From Eutypella sp. D-1 (lineage: Eukaryota > Ascomycota > Sordariomycetes > Xylariales > Diatrypaceae): a DNA stretch of 64,000 nt. The position numbers were made by a program, and so were the translations under genes. This document shows, piece after piece, positions 1 to 10,675 of this stretch (positions are counted from its first letter, which is position 1; the number at the start of each line of letters is the position of its first letter). The notes under the pieces were generated by a model. The model did no database searches. It saw only the letters and a program-made list of their open reading frames with translations, and was not told where the DNA came from. The stretch covers positions 992,001-1,056,000 of the forward strand of contig JAJTTP010000002.1 in NCBI GenBank assembly GCA_023313575.1, given 5' to 3'.

Positions 1-844
1 TTGTCGGGCGTTGGCTGGCAAACCCAGTCTGGGCTGGGGTCTGGTCCTCTGGTCCTCTGGGCCGAACGTGCGAACTGAAAACCGTTACTTTCGTGCGCAT
101 ACAAAAAACCGCCCCCCGGCCCCCGGGCGCGACGAGATGAGACGGGGAAAAGTTGGTCGCTCGCGGGGCTGGCATCCCCCGTAATAGGGATGTTGGGGTT
201 CGGAACCCCGTGATGACCGACACCTGTTTAGTTAAGCAGAGTGGTGCTCGGCGATGGGTAAACCGGGGGCCGCCCAGGTAAAAGACCACCACGAGATGGA
301 AAGATGTGCATTGAGATGTCCGAATGGTTTTCTGAGTTCTATTCTGATTCCGGGATCGTGTCTTTCAAGTTACGAGTAAATGATAGATAGATAGGCACAT
401 TGTAGAAAGTCAAGCCGCTAGGTCAACATGGACAGACAGGCTGCTGCAGTGTAAATAATGCGTACCTAACTCTTCGAGAAAAAAAAATTCAATTGCTATA
501 TGCTCATGAAAAAAGGGGGAAGGGAGGGTTTCATCAACTACTTAGCAAGCGCAATGATTGGATTCATAATTTGTTTCTCAACGCCCGAAATCGATTTCCC
601 TCTCGTTTTTCTTCGAAAAGCTCAAAAAAAGGACTTTGGAAGACGCCATTACAACCCATTCCATTCCATTTCATCCATTCACCCCTCGTCCGCCCTTGTC
701 CGCATTTCCTTCCTTTCCTCCTGTTTCCGTAAAATCTCGAGAGAGAAATGAGATGAGAAGACGAAAAAAGGGAGAGAGTTTGGATTTCGCCGCGCGCGTC
801 GCGCAATCTGAATGACGCTAGATATCGAAAAGTAGTTGGCTGCT
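1..844. other. Intergenic region downstream of STI1
   Basis: No gene is supported here. The stretch holds the presumed 3' flank of the minus-strand STI1 gene. A small perfect hairpin, GGGGTT-CGG-AACCCC, lies at 195-209, but no cloverleaf can be built around it. A-rich and CT-rich low-complexity DNA follows at about 480-780. Short reading frames here have no family features. Confidence 0.6.
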
Positions 845-2802
845 TTATCGGCCTACGCGAATAACGCCTGCGGCGATCAGCTTCTGGATATTCGTACGGA
901 CGTTCGGGTTGCGCATGTGCTCCTGCAGCGCGGCTGGATCGGACTGCGCCTGTTGGAGGATGGAGTTCATGACGGGGTCGGCCATGATGCTCATGATCTA
1001 GTTACCGGGTTAGCACAAAAAGCGTTCAGTTGGTTTGGTATGATGGAAAAGCAAACGGGGCCGGCGGCTACTCACCTCAGGATCCCTCTGCAGCCGTTCC
1101 TTGGTCTGTTCCTCCGTCTCGTTCTCGCGGGCCGAGTACATGGCCTGCAGGGCCTTCTGCTGCTGCTGGTCGATCTCGCGCGCGTTGGTGCCGTTGTGGT
1201 GCTCGTTGTCGATCTCAGTGGCCTCGTTGCAGGCGTCGACGCACTTGGAATACTCGCGCATGCCGAAGTAGATCTGGGCTTTCCGGATGTAAGCGCGGAT
1301 GAACTTGGGGTCCTTCTTGATCGCGACGTTGCAGTCGTCGAGAGCGCTGGGGAACTCGAAGAGCTTGACGTATGCGGCAGCGCGGTTGCTGTAGCCTCGG
1401 GGGTCCTCCGGTGCCCGTTTGATCATCTCGGTGTAGGCAGCGACGGCGCCTGGGAAATCCTGTGCCTTGAATTTGTCATTGCCCTCGATCCGAGCCTCCT
1501 CGGCCTTCTCTGGGTCGATGTAGGACTTCTTGGCCTCATCGATCTTCTTCTTCTCAGCGCCACGCAGCTTAGTTACAGTATCAGGCTGCCGGTGCTCGGT
1601 AAGGGACTTCTTGTAGTTATCGATAGCATCATCCAGCCTGCCCAACCTCTCGTACGCCGTGCCGATACGCGCATACGACTTGGCAATCATCTTGAAGTCG
1701 GCATAGATTTCACGACCCTCCTCGATAGCCTTAGTGCAAGCATCGATGCAGGCCTGGTAGTCACCCTTCTCAAATTGCGCAGCACCGAGGTTGTTGAGAT
1801 AAGTGATGTCCTTGTGCAGCTCCCAGGCCTTGCTGTAGTGCTTGATGGCCTCGTCAAAGTTCCGCTTCTTGTAGTTCTCGGTGCCCAGAGCCTTCTCCTT
1901 GTCTGCCTCCTCCTTGGCCTTCTTCTTGGCGATTGTTTCTTCGTCCTCGGGCTCAGGTTCGGGCTCGGGTTCGGGTGCCTTCGCAGGCTCTGGTTTCGAT
2001 GTTGGCTTAGAAGAAACGTCGGGCATCTCGGTATCCTCCTCGACTTTAGAGCCAGAGGGTTGGCCAGGAGGAGCATCGCCAGGCATTCGCATATCCATGT
2101 CGACGCCCATGGCTACACCTAAGACTTGGATCATGCGGGGGTCGCTGAAGAGTTCTTGAGTGTCGTTGGGGTTCTGCTGAATAGCTTGAATCTTGGCAAT
2201 GAATGAGGGATCGGCAAAGAAACCGCTGGTCTTGGGGTTGTTCATAAGCTTGGTTAGGAGGTTGGGATCGCTGAACATCTTGCCAATCCCACCTGTAGGG
2301 TCAAAGCCAGCACCTCCTAGATTCAGAGTTAGTCGTGCAGCTCTCTGTATAACAGGCCATGAAGATACATACCTGCTTCCTGCTCCATTGCCCGCTTAAC
2401 AGAAGCCAGGGAACTCTTGATACCGGCATTGTTTGGGTCGTGCTTCAGGCCCTCTTCGTATGCATCGCTAGCACCAAGTAAATCACCAGCACCATGAAGA
2501 GCAGCACCCTTCCGGCCCCATCCTCTTGGCCAGTCAGGCTTGATCTCGGTGGTCTTCTCAGCATCCTTCAGGGCATTTTGCCAGTCTTTTTTGGAAGCAT
2601 AGGCGGCAGACCGGTTGCTGTAGAAGATGTGGTTGTTGGGGTCGATTTCAATAGCTTTGGTGAAGGCATCACTTGAAGAGAATAACAGGTTAGCCTATGC
2701 CATATCATATGACAAGCTTGAAGTGACTTACATGGCTTCGTCGAACTTCTTCTCGGCAATCGCCTTGTTGCCTAGAGCCTTAAGCTCGTCCGCAGAAGAC
2801 AT
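845..2802 (-). CDS. sti1: Hsp70/Hsp90 co-chaperone STI1 (Hop)
   Basis: Four exons are read on the minus strand: 2802-2732, 2671-2373, 2316-1076 and 997-845 (587 residues), with GT-AG introns in consistent phase. The order of parts is that of Sti1/Hop: TPR1 (about 1-115), a DP1/STI1 module with repeated FSDP/NP motifs (about 137-195), an acidic Pro-Glu linker, TPR2A and TPR2B (about 255-500), and a C-terminal DP2 module that ends with NPNVRTNIQKLIAAGVI. In this family the TPR domains bind the C-terminal EEVD tails of Hsp70 and Hsp90, so the protein passes clients between the two chaperones in the cytosol. The start at 2802 gives MSSADELKALGNKAIAEKK, typical of the family. A heat-shock-element-like array lies upstream at 3141-3158. 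Confidence 0.97.
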
Positions 2803-3915
2803 GATCTCTACTGTCTCTTGCTTGCTACGTAGGAATAGACTGTGGAGAATAGAGAATAATGTTTCAATATCAGATGATAAGGTCAAGTCAGTCGTCACAG
2901 TAGATGGGTATCTTTGTCCGGTTTCTTTTAGGTAGCGAGTTAGAGAACTGTAGATAAAAAAGAAGAAAAAAGCACGAATCGTCACCAAGCTTCAGTTTTT
3001 TTTTAATAAGCTCCAAAAGCTGTTTGCTGGTTGACTTAATCCTGGGAATCTTTAGTAGTCAAGGCTGACTTTTAAGGAATTTGGTCCCGCATTAGCAGCC
3101 GGACAGGCATGTGGTATGTTTCCCTTAGAGCTCTATAGTTTTCCAGAGCTTTCCAGAGGGATGGGCGCCAAGAGCGCGTGATTTGATTGGTCAGTCAACT
3201 CACTGCTATGGAGGGGTCGAGGGGTTCTCGAGAGGTCCTTCTGCTGGGTCTAGAATTTAATCTACCGGATCCGTGCATAGAGCTTGCCAATTACATATGT
3301 GACGTATTAGTATGCATGAAGGCGCATTTATTACCTTACAGAGCCAGCTCTATCAATGGGTTGAAAATGAGATAAGCAGATAAGGCGAAAGGTTAAGATC
3401 AGACGAATTAGATACCTGCAGACTACCTAACTAAAAGCTTTCCTGGTTAGTGGTTAACTAGAGGGGCAGCAAGAATTGATTGTCGCCATTGGTACTTGTA
3501 ACTAAGTGACTTGGTTCGTACTGAAGCTCTTCTGTACGAATTTACATATGATACTAACAAAGAAGACATTATCTCTTAAAAGTTTAGTCACATCATATAA
3601 CTTTCTTATTATTCTTCTATATCAATATTATGCCATATCCAGACCCGACTAAGGTTTTCGTCCGATTAAGCTCTTGATAAAATAAAGTAGTCAAGTGCAC
3701 AATCGTCAGCTTCAAGATTTCAACACTGTATGGAAGCAGCGCGACTCGGCATTTTAGCACGACTTTACTGCCTACCGCGCTTCAACTACTACGACTACCA
3801 TCTCTTCGTCTCCCGCGCCTACGCCTACGCCTCCACTGCTATACACCCCACGGAACCTACAAAACAAAAATCTAGGCCGGGACGCTAAAGTTCCCCGGCG
3901 AATCCATCCGCCGCG
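2803..3915. other. Divergent intergenic region between STI1 and RPC34
   Basis: This 1.1 kb region carries the promoters of two divergent genes. It holds the heat-shock-element-like array described separately and AT-rich DNA at about 3530-3680. No coding sequence is supported. Confidence 0.6.
3141..3158. promoter_or_regulatory. Heat-shock-element-like array upstream of STI1
   Basis: The sequence reads TTC-ca-GAG-ct-TTC-ca-GAG: four trinucleotide units, alternating in direction, at exact 5 bp spacing. This is the geometry of an HSF1 binding site (TTCnnGAAnnTTC), except that both GAA units are GAG. It sits 339 bp upstream of the STI1 start codon. STI1 is a classic heat-shock gene in yeast. That HSF binds here is inference. 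Confidence 0.5.
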
Positions 3916-5085
3916 ATGGCCTCGTCCTCGGCCGTGAGGCTCAACGATGAGCTCTCCATCCTCAAGGACCAGCTGTACGATGCCTGCCACGAGGCCTTCG
4001 CCGGCGACTACGAGAAGCCCCTGTCGCAGGACGACCTGATGAAGCTCGAGGTCATCCCGCCCAAGGATGTCAAGAAGCTCATGGACGTGATATCGATACT
4101 CACGCGCGAGCGCCTCTTCGCCCCCGTACACCTGCACAGCGGCCTGGCGTGGCGCATGCGGCCCGAGGAGGAGGCCAACAAGTACAAGACCCTGACGACG
4201 CAGGAGCAGGTCATGGTGTACGAGATGATCGACGCGGCGGGGGCCGAGGGCGCCTGGCAGCAGGACATCAAGCGGCGGCTGAACATGCAGGAGCCCGTGC
4301 TGCGGAAGGCGCTCAAGGAGCTCGAGACCAAGCGCCTCGTCAGCCAGTTCACCAACGTCGAGAACGCCAGCAAGAAGATGTGGATCAAGGCGCACATCAA
4401 GCCCTCCGCTCGCGCCACCGGCGGGCCCTTCTACACCGACTCCTACCTCGACGAGCCCTACATCGAGGCCGTCCAGCGCGTCATCATGAACCTCATCAAG
4501 GAGCGCGGCAGCTACCTGAGCACTGGCGAGCGCCACGGCCATAACCGCCGCCGCTCCACCAGCCCCCTGGTCCCCAAAAAGGGCATCATCAAAGGTTCCG
4601 CGTCGGAGGCGGCAATGGCCGCGAACAGCCGCAAGCGGACGGCAGACGCGATGACGGGCGGCGTAGTGGACGAGGCGCGGTCAGCGCCCAGGGCGACACC
4701 GCACAAGCCGGTGCGGCTGCCGCTGCCGGCGGGCTACGTCGAGTACTCGACGGTGGAGGACCTGGCAGGGTGGATCGCCGCGAGCGGAGTGGCGAAGGGG
4801 CAGGCGCTGCGGGCGGAGCACATCCAGGAGCTGGTGGACGTGCTGGTGTGGGACGGCCGGCTGGAGCAGGTCAAGGTGGGCGGGCGCGTCGGCTACCGCG
4901 CCGCCCGCATCGCCCGCTCCAACCCGAGCAAGGACGTCGACCTCAACGCCGACGACTACTGGGACCCCCGCGACAACGGCCTCACTACCGCCCCGTGCGG
5001 CCGCTGCCCCGTCTTCGAGCTCTGCGAGGAGGGCGGCCCCGTCTGGGCTGGCGGCTGCGAGTACTTTGACCAGTGGCTCGCATAG
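3916..5085 (+). CDS. rpc34: RNA polymerase III subunit RPC6 (Rpc34/RPC39)
   Basis: This is an intronless frame of 389 residues with start context CGCGATGG. It matches the Rpc34/RPC39 family: N-terminal winged-helix domains (about 1-75 and 85-160), including the conserved region around MVYEMIDAAGAEGAW, and a C-terminal cysteine motif APCGRCPVFELC...GGCEYF. Cys361, Cys364, Cys370 and Cys381 fit the iron-sulfur ligands known in human RPC39. The subunit acts in promoter opening and TFIIIB contact within Pol III. Residues about 200-255 form a basic, Ser/Ala-rich insert that makes the protein longer than the roughly 316 residues of yeast and human, as expected in filamentous fungi. Third positions are very GC-rich. 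Confidence 0.96.
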   Translation: MASSSAVRLNDELSILKDQLYDACHEAFAGDYEKPLSQDDLMKLEVIPPKDVKKLMDVISILTRERLFAPVHLHSGLAWRMRPEEEANKYKTLTTQEQVMVYEMIDAAGAEGAWQQDIKRRLNMQEPVLRKALKELETKRLVSQFTNVENASKKMWIKAHIKPSARATGGPFYTDSYLDEPYIEAVQRVIMNLIKERGSYLSTGERHGHNRRRSTSPLVPKKGIIKGSASEAAMAANSRKRTADAMTGGVVDEARSAPRATPHKPVRLPLPAGYVEYSTVEDLAGWIAASGVAKGQALRAEHIQELVDVLVWDGRLEQVKVGGRVGYRAARIARSNPSKDVDLNADDYWDPRDNGLTTAPCGRCPVFELCEEGGPVWAGGCEYFDQWLA

Positions 5086-6796
5086 CCCCGCCTCTCCCCT
5101 CTTCCCCTGCACGCACTCTTCTTGGCTAGCTAGTTAGCTATCCGGGGTGAGAATGCATGGGCCAGGAAAGTGCGTAGTAACGGTGTATGGATCGATGTTT
5201 TGGGCGCGAAGAACTGAAAATTCGAAAGAGAGGCCTAGTCAGTTCTTTCGCCCGACGAGTTTTCTTGGCTGGAATATCTGTCTCTTTGTTGCATAGCTCG
5301 GGCGTTGTATTTCTGTTTTGTTTTTTCGGGGACACTCCCACGGCCTGGAAGCGGGGAACCGGGACCGGGTCTCCTTTCTCGTATAGATACCAGCATAATC
5401 AAGACATAGGAAGAACGTGAAAAAGGCGTCGTTACTATTATCACCATCTTTTTTTCCCCTCCCCCTTTCTCCCTCTTATCCTCCCAGACCCGATTATGAA
5501 GTAGCGACTCTTTATACCAGCATAAAAACTTAAATCAACCCCATGCGCAATGTGATACGAACGTACTTTGATATACTAATATACTACCTACTGAGCCCAA
5601 ACAGATCTCACCGCGGCCTTTTTGACTTCCATATACCGGAAAGCCTGTACTGCGATAGCCATAAATAGATGAGATAGTGCGCTCCATATATCTGCACATG
5701 TGTCTAAATGGTAAGGGCGTCTGTTGCGTGTCTGTTGTCGTGGAGAGGGAGAATCCTGCGTATCGTATCAGTAGAGACGGATAGCCAGACACATATGGAT
5801 AGACGTCTTCCGCCTCCCCACCGGCCGAATTACATAAGAGGAAAGGCTGCAGGTTAGAGGTTGGGGCGTATGGCCTACTTCGGACTTTTAAACCTCACAT
5901 CATTACCACAACAGTCCGAAGCACCAACCCCCTATCCCTCTCCCACCCTAATCTCTTTAAATGCTCAGCCTACACACATACAATGAAGAGGCCTTTAGTG
6001 ACAACTTTCTACATATAGATATAAACTTCGATTAGGTCTGTGACTATCTATCCTTTCTACCTTAAAGCGTCCTGCGCGCCGTCGGCAGTCTTCTCATCCT
6101 GTGATAAGTCAAGTCTATATCGACAGCAAGCAGCGGAAGCATAAGCAGACGTAGAATCACAAGAAAGAAAAGAAAGAGCCAAGGAAATTAAATAGGGCTG
6201 ACGGCAAGCGAAAAGCGGAAAGGCCCGCCTATAATGAATGGTATATACTAAGAACGTCCCTTCCTCTCCCAGTGTAGATAGATGTTTCCCTGAGAAAACT
6301 GGGGCCCCATCGTGCTTTCCGAGTCTTCCTAACTTTGTGCATACATAAGTCGCTTGGTCATGACTGGTCAATTAGACGGGCAAGCTCTCATTGCCAATCG
6401 AAACGATCGTCTACCTGCGTGAGGTTTTCTGATCGTCTTGGAATGTGATTCTCATCAGACGGGTCATAGAGCAAGATAATATAAAATGCTAACATGCGGT
6501 TTAGTTTCCACCTTTTCTACTAGGTAATGTTCAAGTCACAGGTGATACGGCAAAAGGCATCGGAGAACACAAAATCACGTGGAGTGACCTTGAGTTGCAA
6601 GTTGTATTCGCGGCTCTTCCGAGTTTCAAACGGACAACTAATTTGCTAGCTTCCCCTAAGGATCAGAGCTGAGCTCGATCCCATCCCTCGACCTGTTTTT
6701 ACAGGCTAAATTCTTGCCTGGCATAAAGCAAATGAACGCGACGTCATGTGCGAATTGGGTTATTACACGGGGGAGAACCAGATCTCATGCTTTTCC
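5086..6796. other. Convergent intergenic region, RPC34 to cyclophilin
   Basis: The 3' flanks of two convergent genes lie here. I see AT-rich and mildly low-complexity DNA and short frames without family features. No RNA gene or repeat is recognised. Confidence 0.5.
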
Positions 6797-8139
6797 TTAC
6801 AACTCGCCAGAGTCGACAATGGTGGGCCGCTTGCTGTACTTGACGGCGCCGCTCTGAGAACCGGTGGCCTCAAGGGCCTTGACGATCTTGAGCGACTCCG
6901 GGTCAGCGACCTCACCGAAGACGACGTGTCGCGAGTTGAGCCACGAGGTAACGACGGTGGTGACGAAGAACTGCGAGCCGTTGCTGGAGAAGTAGGCTAA
7001 TTAGTTTACGACTAACAATTTTCGAGTTCTACAATGACGGGAAAACAATGACTTACGTGTTGGGGCCGGCGTTGGCCATGGACAACAGACCAGGCTTGTC
7101 GTGCTTCAGCTGGAAGTTCTCATCGGCGAACTTCTCACCGTAGATGGACTTGCCACCAGTGCCCTGAAGTATAGTTAGCATCAAGTTTTTAATTATCTCA
7201 CTATGACGTGGAGACATACGTTACCACGGGTGAAGTCACCACCCTGAAGCATGAACTCAGGGATGATTCGGTGGAAAGAAGAACCCTTGTAGCCAAAGCC
7301 CTTCTCGCCAGTGCAGAGGGCACGGAAGTTCTCAGCAGTCTTCGGGACGACATCGTCGAAGAGGTTGAAGTTGATACGGCCAGACTGCTCTATACGGAGG
7401 GTACATAGGTTAGTATGATTGTTGGCGTGTATTTGAATTTGCTGGGTAAGTCATAGGCTGATAAGATTATGTAGATGATAATAGCTTTTTGATGGAAGCA
7501 AGTAGTGAGGGGTTGGTAATTGATGTGAAACCTGGAATGCAGGGTGCTCTATTCATTGAAGATGAATATGAGGGGTATAGAGTGATTTCATCAAGTAGTT
7601 GATGTAGCAGGTGATGGATGATCGAGGGCAGGAAAGTCAATTGGATGAATCCAAGGTGATAAAACACCGAGAACAAAGAGGTTACAGCCAGGAAGACGAT
7701 CCAATGCGTTGTTACGGACAGAAGAAGAAAATAATATGACTTCACTTACCCTTAACAGTGGCAGTAGGGCGACCCGCGTCGTCGAGGACGGGACCCTCCC
7801 AGTTAACATCGAAAAAGCTGGTATACAAGGTCAACAACAACGTTCTTGAGCATATTTTTCTCATAATTTGGTAGGTGTGAGAGCTAGCGAAGCTCCTGTA
7901 GAAGCTGGAAGCGCTTCTAGAGGAGCTTCAAAATGGGGTGAGAGTGGTACTTACACCTTCTTGACCATGTTGGCGGATGTAGCAGTGAAGAAACGGACTG
8001 GAAGTGAAGTAGTTGGTGATGAAGTTGTCTTTGGGAAGAGGAATGGTCGGGAAGTTGAAGAAGAAGCTTTTGAAATTGAAGAAGAAAACTGGCGAGCAGC
8101 GCGGGGTTCGAGACGAAGGAGGGGCTTAAGTGATGCCAT
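6797..8139 (-). CDS. Cyclophilin-type peptidyl-prolyl isomerase with mitochondrial presequence
   Basis: Five exons are read: 8139-7955, 7817-7750, 7389-7220, 7163-7057 and 6983-6797 (238 residues, phases consistent). Residues 1-57 are rich in Arg and Ser and almost free of acidic residues, as in a mitochondrial targeting peptide. A second in-frame Met (residue 58, codon at 7968-7966) starts [15 protein letters not shown], the usual start of cytosolic cyclophilin A. The active-site segment [17 protein letters not shown], the motif [14 protein letters not shown] and the cyclosporin-contact Trp in [12 protein letters not shown] are all present. The fold isomerises prolyl bonds and is the cyclosporin A target. 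The third intron (7390-7749) is 360 nt, far longer than the others. The layout recalls the Neurospora gene that makes both mitochondrial and cytosolic forms. Confidence 0.96.
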
Positions 8140-10675
8140 GTTAGAAAATCTGGCAGGGGGGTGGGGGGATCCCCGGAGTGAATGTTAGCAATCGGTTCTC
8201 GTTGATTCTGATCCAATAGATTTCCGGGATAGAGCGGGGTCTCGGTGACGGTCAACTGCACTACAGCTGTTATGAACCCCACCTGCATCTGGCAGCAGTG
8301 ACAAGTAGACGTAGACAAAGAAAGAATTGTAAGGAGCAAAGGACACAATTGGCAGCCTTGAAAGTAATTGGGTAGGTACATCCGTCCACCAAGGGATGCC
8401 GTAATAAGGAGCTGCAAGCTTGCTACAGCTACTGCTGCTGCTTATCCAACCAACGGGTCCAGCCAACCAACCAGCTTACCACTTGGGCAAATAGGTAGCC
8501 AGGCTAGGAACTACCTAGTACGTATCTAAGTATGGTAAGGGAGCCAAGAACCCCGCCACCCCGCCTTTTATGATCTGCGATCTACACCTGGGCAGGTCTC
8601 GGGTAAGGTTGGTTGGTTGGTACCTAGGTAGTACCTAGGTACAGGCAAATAAGCAGATACTTCTTGAAACCAATTGCCAAATGTGCTCATATCCGGGTAG
8701 AAACGAGGTACCTATCAGGTACGAAGTACATGCCGTAGATCCACCTGGGCAGCCCTGAAGGGTTCCAAGGTTCCATCCAAGGTTGCTTTCAGGGCTGTAC
8801 TTGTGTAAAGTACTTCGGTACTTCAATGTTTGTAGCGGTAGGTATTGGAAACCGGAAACATTAGGGCTGGTTCAGAAAATAATCCTCTTTGGGCAAGGAA
8901 TCATACATCAGATAGTCCGTCATTCTGCCGTCGCCACTTGACGTTCGGCGTTCCCTGTTCTATGTTTTGCGGACTGGTTCTGGGTTTGTAAACACAGTGG
9001 TAGCCACCTAGGTAAGCAGACTCTTGAACCCCCCCGCGCACCTTCCCCCGCCCCCACCAGATGAAGCGGTTGCCGTGCAAGCTGGCATCAATGGTTTTTG
9101 GTGGGCTAGCTGGCAAAACAGTCGATCTCGCCAACCAAAGCAAGCCCTGACTTGTCTTGACGGGGACGGTGACGAGGGCCTGGCCCTGCGTCTCGTTATA
9201 TCTTGTAAACGGAAAGCAAATGGGCCGACTGCACATTCCCTATAATATATCTCATCTCTCTTACATGACGATACACAAAGTGAATGGATAAAGGTAGGCC
9301 TCGTATCGCGTTCATGCAGAGCTCAGTCCGAAAACTGCGAGCGTATGGGGAAGGTGTGCGTTATTTCTTCGCAATGGGGGGCAATTTGCACCCCGAGTAC
9401 TTTAGGGGGCTGATGACGAAGGAATTTGGGGGTCCTCGTGGGTGTGGCAAGGCAGCTGTACAGTTTGTGGTTTGTCAAGCCCTGTTGGCACGCCTTGGTG
9501 TGATGTGGTGCATGGCGTTTGGTGTCAAGGATTTTTTTGCTTTCCTCTCCACCACGACAACACCCTGACCCTCTCGGCATGGCTCGGGTTTGGCTTCTCT
9601 TCTTTTTTTCGTTTTTACCCGGAAAGTCGGAGAGGCGGAGAGCGAAGAGGCGGTATATCATATGAAACTCAATGTCCGCCCACAGGACAACCGGTGTCCC
9701 AACTCAACCGAATCCAAGCTCATTTCATGGCACTTCCATGAAGCTGGGGACTTCACGAAGGGGAGCTACCCCTTTCGCTACCCCTTTCTGTCTCACTGGA
9801 GCAGAATACCAAAGCCACCACTTCCGAATTCCGGCGTTTGTTTGATACAATTCCCTGGATGAAGAGATTGGAAATAAGACGAAGAAAAGCTGTCATAACA
9901 TACCTCGATGGTTGGTAATGGCCGGAAAACTGTCTGAGTTGGCACAGATTCTATACAATTGGAATATCCAAACGATGATTGAAGGCTGCTTTTATCGCAC
10001 TATAAAAGAGTATATGGTATGTAGAGAAGGGTGAGTTTCTTTCACGTCTGCGAGTTTGCCTATCTCGTAGTGAAGCTACTGTTATTATGGAGAGCTCTGA
10101 GGTTAGAATCTATAAAATTTCAGATCAGAGCTCGGTCAACTCATAAAACTTGATTGTCGCATATCAACCTCATTGTCCTTACTATGCATGTATCGGGCTT
10201 CTGGCGATCTTAGCTTACCTGGAGCCCCGGTACGCTATGGTATATCACGTGATTGCGGCGACCCAATAAATAAATCAACCAATGAAGCTTCAAGTTTGAA
10301 CGTGTTGCTATTAACTAAAATACTAGTCCTATTATTCCCTAGCGCGAAAGTGCATTAGCTGACAAGGGAGCGGAAGGGCCAGAAGGGGCAGCGCTGGAGC
10401 TAACTAAGGATCAGGAGCAACAGGTGTCTGTTTCTATTACTTAGTATGTATGGCAGCGAGCGTAGGGGTAGAAGCCCAACTTTAACTTTCGCATTCACCT
10501 TCGGATAACTTCGCATAACTACTTCCTAAGTACTAATAATTTCATTTACACCATCGAGTTTCGCGACTTTCGCGCTTCTTCCAAACCATCATCATCCGAC
10601 TCCTCGTACTTTCTGAATAACTACCCCCTGGCTGCATCATTCATCGTCTCCGTCTAAGGAGACATCACCGGCAAG
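8140..10675. other. Divergent intergenic region, cyclophilin to ENT3
   Basis: This is a 2.5 kb promoter-bearing region. It contains a cluster of GTAC/CCTAGG palindromes at about 8500-8830 and an ATCACGTGAT palindrome near 10245. The frames at about 9284-9860 are short and have no recognisable family features. No gene is supported. Confidence 0.5.
8617..8642. repeat. Tandem TACCTAGGTA palindromes
   Basis: Two self-complementary blocks stand back to back: TACCTAGGTA at 8621-8630 and GTACCTAGGTAC at 8631-8642. Related GTACC/GGTAC words recur up to 8815, and again near 28345 and 39075-39220, always between genes. The function is unknown. Confidence 0.6.

Noticed and set aside
195..209. T-arm-like hairpin GGGGTT-CGG-AACCCC
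   Set aside because: No acceptor stem, D-arm or anticodon arm can be placed around it, so it is not a tRNA.
836..2122. Long plus-strand reading frame of about 428 codons
   Set aside because: It lies opposite STI1, has no ATG at its start, gives a Leu/Val-rich product of no family and is a shadow of the real gene.
7390..7749. Box C/D snoRNA inside the cyclophilin intron
   Set aside because: A TGATGA-like word is present, but no D box and closing stem at proper distance could be found.
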